Origin: JBGSQR01 sp964509295 | GTDB lineage: Bacteria > Desulfobacterota > Desulfuromonadia > Geobacterales > Pseudopelobacteraceae | Length of the DNA stretch: 64,000 nucleotides | NCBI GenBank assembly: GCA_964509295.1 | Contig: CAZDWS010000003.1 | Location: forward strand, 1 to 64,000 | Reading direction: 5' to 3' | In this document: positions 34,631 through 42,343 of the stretch, piece after piece | Layout: every line of letters starts with the position of its first letter | Position numbering within the stretch: the first letter of the stretch is position 1 | Program-made: the position numbers and the translations under genes | Notes under the pieces: generated by a model | Databases searched by the model: none | Seen by the model: only the letters and a program-made list of their open reading frames with translations | What the model was told of the DNA's origin: nothing

Positions 34631-35209
34631 ATGAGAATATTTTCTTTAGTAGCATGCCTAATAGTTGCAGTTTCAATGGCGGGTTGTTCCGGCAACAAGA
34701 ACACAGTAATAAAGTCTGAACAATCAACACGGCTGGATGTTTTTCAGGAAGTTGCTGACTCAAAGCCCATATCAGGTAAAGCATTGCTGGGAATCGAATT
34801 TACTGTAAAGACCTACAAGAGTCGTATCGCCAACACATATATCAAACATAGCGATCCCCTATACACAGTAACAATAAACATTGATGGCCAGTCAATTGTG
34901 CTGGCTGACGAACCGGTACTGGAGGATTTATCGGGCGATTTTAGATCAAATCCCGAGGTTGGCACCGGCTGGAAATATAATTTCAGAAAAGAACTGCAGT
35001 TAAAACCCGGAAAACATCGTGTGACAATAGCAGTGCCTTTGTCGGGTGTCGTTGTTGAAAAAGAGCTGATGCTTGAGGAAGGCAAAAATCACCTAAAACT
35101 CGTACCGGTCTACAACACCTCTATTAACAGAGACCCGAACTATCCAAAATATATACATGGACTGAAAGCGGTAACGTTACAGCTTAATTCTAAATCTGTA
35201 GCAAAATGA
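34631..35209 (+). CDS. lipoprotein of the metal-efflux operon, unknown function
   Basis: The protein has 192 residues from the ATG at 34631, with GGAGA 5 bases before it. An ATG four codons earlier overlaps the ribosome site and was not used. The lipobox SMAGC ends the signal peptide, so it should be a lipid-anchored periplasmic protein. The mature part is beta-rich, with a NIDGQSIVLADEPVL strand pair and a PGKHRVTIAVPL segment that look like an immunoglobulin-like fold. No family is recognised. Confidence 0.65.
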   Translation: MRIFSLVACLIVAVSMAGCSGNKNTVIKSEQSTRLDVFQEVADSKPISGKALLGIEFTVKTYKSRIANTYIKHSDPLYTVTINIDGQSIVLADEPVLEDLSGDFRSNPEVGTGWKYNFRKELQLKPGKHRVTIAVPLSGVVVEKELMLEEGKNHLKLVPVYNTSINRDPNYPKYIHGLKAVTLQLNSKSVAK

Positions 35210-35294
35210 AACAGCATTTTCAAAATGTCGGATTTTAGAAACAACTTATAAACAGAGAGTTACATCTCAAAACAATCTAAAGGAGAACTATTAT

Positions 35295-35561
35295 ATGAAA
35301 AGCAAATTAATCTTGGTACTTATGGCAATTGGACTGTTCAGCGCAATGCCGGTGTTTGCAGCAGGTCACGTGGACATTAAAATGGGGCATGAAGGCATAA
35401 GACCTTGTGCCTTACAGGCAGAATCGATTCAGGAGAAAATTATGCGTTTGAGTACTGAAATAGTAAAAGGTGAAAAGATACTTGATGCCCAAAAAATGAG
35501 AGAACTCGAAGATGAGTTGTATGAGGCGAATAAAAGTCTGGAGCAATTAAACAAAGCTTGA
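35295..35561 (+). CDS. small exported helical protein, unknown function
   Basis: This 88-residue protein has a signal peptide ending PVFAAG. The mature 66 residues start with a His-containing stretch (GHVDIKMGHEGIRPC), then a long amphipathic helix rich in Glu and Lys. The single Cys and the three His could bind a metal. AAAGGAG is placed 9 bases before the ATG. It is the last gene of the efflux operon before the hairpin at 35584 and the B12 riboswitches. Confidence 0.65.
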   Translation: MKSKLILVLMAIGLFSAMPVFAAGHVDIKMGHEGIRPCALQAESIQEKIMRLSTEIVKGEKILDAQKMRELEDELYEANKSLEQLNKA

Positions 35562-35583
35562 GTAATTATATTGAATGGTAATC

Positions 35584-35612
35584 CAGCTTGACTATAAAAG
35601 TCAGGCTGTGTT
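35584..35612 (+). terminator. probable terminator of the metal-efflux operon
   Basis: A 10-bp stem with one G-T pair (35584-35593 with 35599-35608) and a 5-base loop, followed by TGTTATT. It is weak but well placed, between the last efflux-operon gene and the first riboswitch. Confidence 0.5.
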
Positions 35613-35651
35613 ATTCAAGCCAAGCGTAATTTTTATGACAATTGAATATCG

Positions 35652-35822
35652 GATCACGGTGCCCGCAAGGGCTTGATAGGGAAGAGGGGTGCCGCTCTTA
35701 ATACGAGCCATTCCCCCGCGGACCCGCCGCTGTAAGCGAGGACAAAGGGCATTATGTCACTGGTCGAAAGACCGGGAAGGCGCCTGGAGATTGATTCGCG
35801 AGCCAGAAGACCTGCCATGATC
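35652..35822 (+). promoter_or_regulatory. cobalamin riboswitch 1 (transcriptional)
   Basis: The aptamer core is clear: GATAGGGAAGAGGGGTGCC, then CCCGCCGCTGTAAGCGAGGAC, GTCACTG, CGGGAAGGCG and the B12 box AGCCAGAAGACCTGCC at 35801-35816. P1 is closed by GATCA (35652-35656) with TGATC (35818-35822). A strong terminator follows at 35886-35922, so binding of adenosylcobalamin should stop transcription. A second riboswitch lies 150 bases downstream on the same leader. Confidence 0.9.
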
Positions 35823-35885
35823 TCAACACTCAATATTTCCCCGTGGTAAAGGGAGAGTGTAAAACATTATCAGACTTTGAATACG

Positions 35886-35932
35886 AAAAGTCCGCATATT
35901 GCTTAGGCATATGCGGACTTTTTTTGTTTTTT
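35886..35932 (+). terminator. expression-platform terminator of riboswitch 1
   Basis: A perfect 14-bp stem (35886-35899 with 35909-35922), 9-base loop, and a T-run. GACTTT at 35873-35878 can pair with AAAGTC at 35887-35892 instead, which would break the stem and could be the antiterminator. Confidence 0.85.
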
Positions 35933-35969
35933 GCTTTTATACAAGTCAGATGGTACGCAAGTTATTCAG

Positions 35970-36125
35970 CACTAAGGCCGGAAGCCAGGGAAGAGGAGTG
36001 AAATTCTCCCGCTGCCCCGCAGCCGTAAAGGGAACGAACGCCCAAAATAGCCACTGTCATGGGTAATACCATAATGGGAAGGCGGGCAAGTAGGTGGCCC
36101 TGAGCCGGAAGACCTATCCAGGCCA
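35970..36125 (+). promoter_or_regulatory. cobalamin riboswitch 2 (probably translational)
   Basis: The core elements are CCAGGGAAGAGGAGTG, CCCCGCAGCCGTAAAGGGAACG, GCCACTG, TGGGAAGGCGGG and the B12 box GAGCCGGAAGACCTATCC ending at 36119. GGCC at 35976-35979 and 36121-36124 can close P1. There is no terminator before the gene. Instead CTATCC at 36114-36119 can pair with GGATAG at 36139-36144, which overlaps the ribosome site of the gene at 36151. This suggests control of translation. Confidence 0.85.
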
Positions 36126-36150
36126 AAACTTCGAGGGAGGATAGATTGTT

Positions 36151-36945
36151 ATGAGACTAATCGTATTAACATTGTCCCTGCTGTTGTACTCAACAGCAAC
36201 AACGTATGCAGGACCACCCCTGATCACTGATGATACGGGAACGGTGGATGTGGGCAAGGTGGAGATCGAGCTGAACAGTTCGTATCTTCACGACAAGGAA
36301 AGTGTCAATGGTATTTCGGTCCGGCGCGACGTATTTGCTGGAGAAGCCAAGCTGACAACAGGATTATATAAAAATTGGGGAATCTCATTGGCAATACCCT
36401 ACACCTTCAGTGACCGTAAAAAGGAAGACGGCAACCTGACAGGCAAGGCTGATGGATTCAGAGATATCACCGTTGAGATTAAGTACGCCTATACTAAACT
36501 GGCCGGCATATCATTTGCCATCAAGTCGACGTTTATTATTCCCACAGGTAATAATAGTGCTGGTCTTTCAGAAGACAACTGGCGATTTGGCGGTACGCTG
36601 ATTGCCTCCAGAGAATTTGTAGAAGGTGTTTATGCCCTGCATGCCAACCTTGGTTACGATCATCACGATTATCGCACTGAACAGGCCAGGGCTAGTTATC
36701 ATATGAATCTCTGGTTCGGTTCTTTTGCCGGAGAAACTAGGATTACCAAAAGTCTGACGACTGTTGCAGAGCTCGGTGTATCCACAACCCAGGATAAAAC
36801 AATAAACGAGCTGACCAGCTATACCCAGGTAGGTGCCCGTTACGCACTGAATGAAAACCTGGACATTAATGCCGGAATCAAGTTCGGCCTGACAAGGCCT
36901 GAGGATGACCTGACGGTGCATTCTGGTTTGGTTTTCAAGTTTTAA
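36151..36945 (+). CDS. outer-membrane beta-barrel protein under B12 riboswitch control
   Basis: The protein has 264 residues with a signal peptide ending TTYAG. The mature part begins PPLITDDTGTVDVGKVEIEL, the start of the PF13557-like (phenol meta-pathway type) transporter barrels, and is made of alternating beta-strands that end in a terminal Phe (VFKF), as outer-membrane porins do. Two tandem cobalamin riboswitches precede it, so it should be made when adenosylcobalamin is low. It is not a BtuB-type receptor because it has no plug domain. A channel for cobalt or a corrinoid precursor is the most likely role, but this is inferred. It has GGGAGGA 9 bases before the ATG. Confidence 0.75.
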   Translation: MRLIVLTLSLLLYSTATTYAGPPLITDDTGTVDVGKVEIELNSSYLHDKESVNGISVRRDVFAGEAKLTTGLYKNWGISLAIPYTFSDRKKEDGNLTGKADGFRDITVEIKYAYTKLAGISFAIKSTFIIPTGNNSAGLSEDNWRFGGTLIASREFVEGVYALHANLGYDHHDYRTEQARASYHMNLWFGSFAGETRITKSLTTVAELGVSTTQDKTINELTSYTQVGARYALNENLDINAGIKFGLTRPEDDLTVHSGLVFKF

Positions 36946-37002
36946 CCGTTTATACAAGAAAAAAAGTGGTTGGCATAACGGAAAATTCAGGATCGGTATG
37001 AC

Positions 37003-37031
37003 AACGCCCCGGATAAAAAACCGGGGCGTTT
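37003..37031. terminator. bidirectional terminator between convergent barrel genes
   Basis: AACGCCCCGG (37003-37012) and CCGGGGCGTT (37021-37030) form a perfect 10-bp stem with an AT-rich 8-base loop. It lies between the genes ending at 36945 (plus) and 37051 (minus). It can work for both. Confidence 0.7.
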
Positions 37032-37050
37032 GAAGTTCAGGCGGGTATTT

Positions 37051-37860
37051 TTAAAACAGTTTGTGCTCAAAGGAAAGATAGGCCATCACACCATACTCTC
37101 CCTTGGAGGGACCGACACCGATCGGCATGGAGATACCCGGTACGATCTGCAGCCCTTTAAGATCAATTGCATAGCGCAGAGCCGGATTGATAATGAATGA
37201 ATTCTTGTTTTCCGTTACGCCGTTGGAAACGACCGACTGCTCTGAAGTGCCGACAAACTCCACCAGCGCATTTAAGTTGCGGTTAACAAGATAGACCAGG
37301 CTCATGCCGTAGTTCGTATTGAAAGTGTCTGCTTTCGCTCCACCAGATTCTTTGGCATTAGGAGTAAAGGTCATGCCCAGATTCCAGTGAGTGACAAAAC
37401 GCTCGTTCAATTTCAGACTAAGCGGCAAGTTGACCTGATATCCTACCGTACCGTTGCCCAATCCTTTTTTCTCATCACCAGTCGGCAGAATCAGGGAAAA
37501 GCGTGGTGAAACAGCCATGACGCCTTCCTTGAAAATAAGCTGATAACGATAATTCAGGGCTATATCGCCGAGACCGGTGTGACGGCCCTCATCCTTACCG
37601 AGCTTTTCCAGCGGAATGGTATAGGAAAACTGATGTGCCTGGGTGGGAACCGGCCACTCCTGAGTAAAAGTGTAGGCCCAGGTATCACCCTTCAGAAATT
37701 GGAATGTCTGGATGTGTTGAATAACACCGTCTTCCTGATTATAGGCCTCTTCAAGAAGAAATGAATTATCCTGGATTTCGCGATACGGTTCCTCAGCCAG
37801 TACAACACCCACACTTGCCAAAATTACAAATAAAACTGTTCCTAAAAAAAACTTACGCAT
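37051..37860 (-). CDS. outer-membrane beta-barrel protein, PF13557-like
   Basis: This 269-residue protein has a signal peptide (core FFLGTVLFVILASVGVVLA) and a mature part of alternating beta-strands that ends in HKLF, with a C-terminal aromatic residue. Segments such as HTGLGDIALNYRYQLIFK and SPRFSLILPTGDEKKGLGNG are typical of small outer-membrane channel or transporter barrels. It is distantly similar in design to the barrel at 36151, which faces it across a shared terminator. GGAGG precedes the ATG. The substrate is unknown; no riboswitch is seen upstream. Confidence 0.65.
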   Translation of the reverse strand: MRKFFLGTVLFVILASVGVVLAEEPYREIQDNSFLLEEAYNQEDGVIQHIQTFQFLKGDTWAYTFTQEWPVPTQAHQFSYTIPLEKLGKDEGRHTGLGDIALNYRYQLIFKEGVMAVSPRFSLILPTGDEKKGLGNGTVGYQVNLPLSLKLNERFVTHWNLGMTFTPNAKESGGAKADTFNTNYGMSLVYLVNRNLNALVEFVGTSEQSVVSNGVTENKNSFIINPALRYAIDLKGLQIVPGISMPIGVGPSKGEYGVMAYLSFEHKLF

Positions 37861-37890
37861 TTAGTACCTCCATCGTCATATTGCTAAATA

Positions 37891-37927
37891 AACAAGCGCC
37901 GTACAGCATAGCTGCACGGCGCTTGTT
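37891..37927 (-). terminator. terminator of the Liv-type binding-protein gene
   Basis: A 17-bp stem with one mismatch (37891-37907 with 37911-37927), read on the minus strand and followed by TTTATTTAG. It lies after the stop at 37956 and before the barrel gene at 37860. Confidence 0.75.
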
Positions 37928-37955
37928 TGTAAAACATAATACTACAGTACTGTGT

Positions 37956-39143
37956 TTAATCCATCTTGACAGGTACTTTTGCTTTCAAAACATACTTGCC
38001 GTCTTTAACTGCCAGCAGAGCAAGAGGGGACTTGATAGGCTCGCGGTTAGCACGGATAGTGATTGTACCGGAAACACCTTTAAAGCCTTTGGTCTGAGCC
38101 AGAGCGGTCTTGAAAACCTTAGGATCGTCGCTGTTGGCGCGTTTCATGGCGTCAGCAAGCATCATGATGCCGTCATAACCCTGAGCGTCGAAAAGACCAG
38201 GCATAGCGCCATTGAATTTCTTCTTGAATGCTTCGATGAACTTGGCTGTTTCAGCTGTTGCCTGCTCAGGTGAGAAACCGAGAGCTGACATGGAGCCTTC
38301 AACTGCTGTGCCGCCGAGCTTGATGAATTCAGGAGAGAAGAGTCCGTCGCCGCCGAACATGTTAGCTTTGAGGCCCTGTTTGCGGGCTTCTTTCATGATC
38401 AGAGCGCCTTCTGTGTAGTATCCGGAGAAGAAGATGACATCAGGCTTCTTGGCTTTGATGTTGGTTACCTGGGCACTAAAGTCCTTGTCGCCGTCTTTTA
38501 CTTTTTCATCAGCAACGATTTCAATACCTTTTGCTTTAGCTGCATCACGGAAAGTCTGGGAGAAACCAACGCTGTAATCGTTGTTGTCGGAAGTAATTAC
38601 GGCAACTTTTTTGTATTTCAGGTCATTTGCAAAGTAGTCGATACAAGCCGGGATAGCAACGCTGTCAAGCAGAGTATTACGGAAGATGAAATCGCCAACT
38701 TCAACAAGGCCTGGGCCTGTTGCGCCAGCAGAAAGCAGAACTACGCCGGCTTTCTGGGCGATAGGTGCAACAACTTTGGAGATACCTGTAGTAGGGTCAC
38801 CAAGGATAGCAACAACGTTATCGCGGCTGATCAGTTTCTGTGCAACGGAAGCGCCTTCCTGCTTGTCGCCACGGTTGTCGGCTTCCACTATTTCAATTTT
38901 CTTGCCATTGATGCCGCCAGCTGCATTGATTTCATCGGCAGCCATTTTCATACCTTCCAGAGTCGGTTTGCCGAACATGGCAACGTCACCGGTAAGCGCA
39001 CCCATAAAACCAATTTTTACAGTTGTGCTGGCAGCCTTAGGGGCATCAGCAGGTTTTGGGGCTTCTTTTTTGCAGCCGGCCAGTGAAAGCCCTGCAGAAA
39101 CAGCCAGAATTGAAGCTAAAACAGTCAGTTTGTTCAGTTTCAT
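37956..39143 (-). CDS. branched-chain amino-acid-type ABC binding lipoprotein (LivJ family)
   Basis: The protein has 395 residues from the ATG with AAGGAGG 7 bases upstream; two codons further up are in frame but lie between that site and the ATG. It has a signal peptide with lipobox LSLAGC. The mature part begins KIGFMGALTGDVAMFGKPTLEGM, the type I periplasmic-binding fold of LivJ and related proteins, with GGINGKKIEIVEADNRGDKQ following. It binds a small solute (branched-chain amino acid or similar) at the outer face of the inner membrane. No permease or ATPase gene is adjacent, so it works with a system coded elsewhere. A terminator follows, so it is a single-gene unit. Confidence 0.85.
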   Translation of the reverse strand: MKLNKLTVLASILAVSAGLSLAGCKKEAPKPADAPKAASTTVKIGFMGALTGDVAMFGKPTLEGMKMAADEINAAGGINGKKIEIVEADNRGDKQEGASVAQKLISRDNVVAILGDPTTGISKVVAPIAQKAGVVLLSAGATGPGLVEVGDFIFRNTLLDSVAIPACIDYFANDLKYKKVAVITSDNNDYSVGFSQTFRDAAKAKGIEIVADEKVKDGDKDFSAQVTNIKAKKPDVIFFSGYYTEGALIMKEARKQGLKANMFGGDGLFSPEFIKLGGTAVEGSMSALGFSPEQATAETAKFIEAFKKKFNGAMPGLFDAQGYDGIMMLADAMKRANSDDPKVFKTALAQTKGFKGVSGTITIRANREPIKSPLALLAVKDGKYVLKAKVPVKMD

Positions 39144-39228
39144 GCACAATCCTCCTTGTTGTTAATGTTTAACAGGAACGTAGTGCTGCGTCATTGCAGG
39201 TTGTCAGGCGTCCCTGCCGGTAAAAGTT

Positions 39229-39255
39229 CCGGGACATGCACAATGCATGTCCCGG
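39229..39255 (-). terminator. hairpin after the porin gene
   Basis: A perfect 12-bp stem (39229-39240 with 39244-39255) with a CAA loop, just after the porin stop. Read on the minus strand it is followed by AACTTTTACC, a short T-run. It probably ends the porin message. Confidence 0.65.
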
Positions 39256-39266
39256 TTTGTGACTAA

Positions 39267-40685
39267 TTAGAAAGAATACTTGAACATCAGTTTGAAATCA
39301 TATGGATTGACTGGTGTCTCGCCATTTGCAGCTACACCTTTATAATAGTCGCCCAACATAACATAGGCTACACGAGTACCGACAGAAAGGCCTTCAAGTA
39401 TCTGATAGGTAGCTTCAGCGTTGATTTCTGTTCCGAGGTAGTTACTCTTGCGTGTGATGCCACCAGCTTTATTATCTTTGGCAACTGCGGCAAATCCAGC
39501 ATTGAAGGCGGTTGTCAGTTTTGAGTTGATCGGCAGGTCATAACCGATGTAGCCGCCAATTTGGCCTTTACCCTGATTTCCTGCTGTAGCAATAATGGAG
39601 TTGTCTGTGGTATAGGCATTCTTGTCGCGACCCAAAATGGCCATTTCGTTATCATAGTAGCCATGCTCAGATATTCCAACATTGTCGAATACAGAGTAGA
39701 AGGCATTGCTGTGACCGGTAGTTTTGTTGTCGCCGGAGACATAGAGGAATTCAGTGCGGGCAGTACCTGGGCCAACTTTGTATTTAGCTCCAGCATTTAG
39801 TGCCCAGGCAGTGGTAGAACGTTGGTTAACCGTACCCACCTGAAAAACACCAAACCCGTTCAGTGTAAGCGGTCCACTGGTGTATTCAGCATTCAAACCC
39901 AAGTTAGACATTTTTACATCCTGCTGTGAAATGTCAAAGAGGTTATTGCTGTTTGTTGTAATCGAATTATTTTTGAAAAAATAATAGGCGGCGCCAACTT
40001 TCAGGTCCTTGGAAACGGCAAATTTAGTGTCCAGAACAACCAGGTCGTTAGTTAAATGACCTAAAACATTATCTTTTGAGACACCTGAATCATTGAAGCG
40101 GAAGAAGCCGACGGTAGGAGAGAATTTTCCGTAACTACTGGATAATACTATACCAGCCATGTCGGCATCAAAAAGTATTCCTTTGAAGGAATCATTAAAC
40201 GGCTGCATGCCCAACTTCATGTTAACATTCTTGGTAACGTTGGCATCCAGATAGATGTGTTTGGTTTCGATATTCACAGTATCTGCACCAACGGCACCGC
40301 CACCTTGGCGTCCGCTACCACTAGTTATTGCAGGATCAGAGTTACTGCCGTATGCGCTGTTTCCCCAGTAGGTATAGTCCAGTTCAAATTGGGTGACCAA
40401 CTTGAGGTCTACATTAGCTTTAGCAGTATACTGAAGACGGGCGCGTTGCTCTACGAAATTAGCTGAATAGACTTTTTTGTTTTTTCCTTCGGGAATGTAC
40501 TGAGTGTCACCACCATATTTAGCACCATCACTTACACTAGTTGTGCTTGTTCCATTGAAATTAGAATTGATGTAACGAGCTGCAAACATACCGTGGAATT
40601 CATTTTCCAGCGCCATTGCCGGAACTGCTGTTGCTGCTGCGAGGCCCACGACGGTGAGGGCTGCCAATACATTACGATTCTTCAT
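39267..40685 (-). CDS. outer-membrane porin
   Basis: The protein has 472 residues from the ATG at 40685, with AAGGAGG 7 bases upstream. The open frame starts 22 codons earlier but without a ribosome site. The signal peptide ends AVPAMA. The mature protein is mostly beta-strand, with segments such as FVEQRARLQYTAKANVDLKL and NMKLGMQPFNDSFKG, and ends FKLMFKYSF with the terminal Phe of outer-membrane proteins. The organisation resembles the large Geobacter-type porins that flank amino-acid transport genes. It lies between the Liv-type binding protein and the Gln-type ABC operon, which may supply its solutes. Confidence 0.8.
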   Translation of the reverse strand: MKNRNVLAALTVVGLAAATAVPAMALENEFHGMFAARYINSNFNGTSTTSVSDGAKYGGDTQYIPEGKNKKVYSANFVEQRARLQYTAKANVDLKLVTQFELDYTYWGNSAYGSNSDPAITSGSGRQGGGAVGADTVNIETKHIYLDANVTKNVNMKLGMQPFNDSFKGILFDADMAGIVLSSSYGKFSPTVGFFRFNDSGVSKDNVLGHLTNDLVVLDTKFAVSKDLKVGAAYYFFKNNSITTNSNNLFDISQQDVKMSNLGLNAEYTSGPLTLNGFGVFQVGTVNQRSTTAWALNAGAKYKVGPGTARTEFLYVSGDNKTTGHSNAFYSVFDNVGISEHGYYDNEMAILGRDKNAYTTDNSIIATAGNQGKGQIGGYIGYDLPINSKLTTAFNAGFAAVAKDNKAGGITRKSNYLGTEINAEATYQILEGLSVGTRVAYVMLGDYYKGVAANGETPVNPYDFKLMFKYSF

Positions 40686-40762
40686 TCTGTTACCTCCTTG
40701 GTGTGTTGAAACACAATTGAAAAAATCTCTCCCATGTGGGAGTTCTGCCATAAGGCAAAGTT

Positions 40763-41506
40763 TTAAAGTATCTGACTTAAAAACAGTTTTGCGCGTTCGT
40801 GTGTCGGGTTGGTAAAGAAGTGTTCCGGCGTACCTTCCTCGACGATTTTACCATGATCCATGAAAATTACCCGGTCGGCAACTTCGCGGGCGAAATTCAT
40901 CTCGTGGGTTACGACTATCATGGTCATGCCTTCGCGGGCCAGGTTCTTCATGACATCCAGTACTTCGCCGATCATTTCCGGGTCCAGAGCTGAAGTTGGC
41001 TCATCAAAAAGGATCGCTTTAGGATTCATTGCCAGTGAACGTGCAATGGCTACGCGTTGCTGCTGTCCACCGGACAGTTTGGCAGGGTAGGCGTAGGCCT
41101 TTTCTGAAATATCAACCTTGCGCAGCAGTTCCATGGCAATTTCTTCGGCATCACTTTTATTGCGCTTGCGAACAACTGTCTGGGCCAGGGTCAGGTTTTC
41201 CAGTACGGTTTTGTGCGGAAAGAGATTAAAGGACTGAAAAACCATCCCGACCTCTTCACGCACCTTGCAGATATCAACCTGTGGATCACAAACATCCATA
41301 CCGTGAACTGTTATTTTACCCCGGTCGATGGTTTCCAGACGGTTGATGGAACGCAGGATGGTACTTTTACCCGATCCGCTGGGTCCGATGATGACAACTT
41401 TCTCACCATCACGGACAGTAAAGGAAACATCATTTAAAGCCTGAAAGGTGCCGAAAAACTTGGACACCCGGTTTACATCAATCATGATCTGACTATCTGC
41501 CGTCAT
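40763..41506 (-). CDS. polar amino-acid ABC transporter ATPase (GlnQ family)
   Basis: The protein has 247 residues. Walker A is GPSGSGKST, the signature is LSGGQQQR, Walker B is AILFDEPTSALDPE and the switch His is in IVVTHEMNFAREV, the exact GlnQ/HisP pattern. It gives energy for amino-acid uptake with the permease at 41493-42281 (overlap of 14 bases) and the binding protein at 42344. GGAGGAG precedes the ATG. The substrate may be glutamine, glutamate or another polar amino acid. Confidence 0.92.
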   Translation of the reverse strand: MTADSQIMIDVNRVSKFFGTFQALNDVSFTVRDGEKVVIIGPSGSGKSTILRSINRLETIDRGKITVHGMDVCDPQVDICKVREEVGMVFQSFNLFPHKTVLENLTLAQTVVRKRNKSDAEEIAMELLRKVDISEKAYAYPAKLSGGQQQRVAIARSLAMNPKAILFDEPTSALDPEMIGEVLDVMKNLAREGMTMIVVTHEMNFAREVADRVIFMDHGKIVEEGTPEHFFTNPTHERAKLFLSQIL

Positions 41507-42281
41507 TGAGTCGCTCCTCCATGATCCCGATCAGTTTGGAAAAGAAGAGTGTCATGATCAGGTAGATCAAGGCGATTACCGTATAGGTTTCAAAATAGCT
41601 GAATGTTTCCGAAGCATATTCACGTCCGCGACGCAGCAGATCGGATACGGCCAGAATTGAAACCAGTGAGGAGTCCTTGAGCAGGGCAATAAACTCATTG
41701 CCGATGGGTGGCAATACGACTTTGAAGGCTTGCGGCAGAATTACCTGTCGCATGGCCTGACCGCGAGACATACCAAGTGACAGCGCTGCTTCCATCTGAC
41801 CCTTCGGTATGGACTGGATACCGGCCCGGAAAATTTCAGCCATATATGCGCCGTAACAGAAGGCCATGGCGATAATTGCGCTGAACATGTCAGGTAGCTT
41901 AACAAAGCGACCCAGTGCGTAGTAAATGTAAAAAAGCTGAACCAACAGAGGCACGCCACGGATTATTTCCACATAGAGTGAGGCCAGTCCGTTTATTATC
42001 TTGTTGGTGGAGATTCTGCCCAGACCGGCGATCAGTCCGAAGACGATAGCCAGCAGGATCGAGCCTATTGTAACTTTGAAGGTGACTACGATGCCGTCGG
42101 GAATGAATTTAAAGATCGCCATGTATGAATCGGGCTTACCAAAAGCCAGATACAGACAAAGTCCGATTGATCCGAAAAAAGCGATACGCCAGGCAGTAAA
42201 AAGCCCGCTATCGCTTTTGTGAGGAATAGCGGCGCCTTCGCCGACATCAATTGATTTATTAGAGTTAGTATTTTCAGTCAT
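41493..42281 (-). CDS. polar amino-acid ABC transporter permease (GlnP family)
   Basis: The inner-membrane permease has 262 residues. A soluble N-terminus of about 30 residues is followed by a first helix and the HisM/GlnP core with FKVTIGSILLAIVFGLIAGLGR. The EAA loop is seen in EAALSLGMSRGQAMRQVILPQAFKVVLPP. It pairs with the ATPase after it and the binding protein before it. A hairpin (42299-42329) lies between this gene and the binding-protein gene. The ribosome site is weak, which fits lower expression than the binding protein. Confidence 0.9.
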   Translation of the reverse strand: MTENTNSNKSIDVGEGAAIPHKSDSGLFTAWRIAFFGSIGLCLYLAFGKPDSYMAIFKFIPDGIVVTFKVTIGSILLAIVFGLIAGLGRISTNKIINGLASLYVEIIRGVPLLVQLFYIYYALGRFVKLPDMFSAIIAMAFCYGAYMAEIFRAGIQSIPKGQMEAALSLGMSRGQAMRQVILPQAFKVVLPPIGNEFIALLKDSSLVSILAVSDLLRRGREYASETFSYFETYTVIALIYLIMTLFFSKLIGIMEERLNDGR

Positions 42282-42298
42282 AGTGGGTCGTCGAATTG

Positions 42299-42329
42299 GC
42301 GCGGCTGAAATTGTTATCTACAGCCGCGC
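42299..42329 (-). terminator. hairpin between binding-protein and permease genes
   Basis: A perfect 9-bp G+C-rich stem (42299-42307 with 42321-42329). No T-run follows on the minus strand, so it is more likely an mRNA-stabilising or attenuating hairpin than a full terminator. Confidence 0.5.
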
Positions 42330-42343
42330 ACAGGTTCGTCAGC

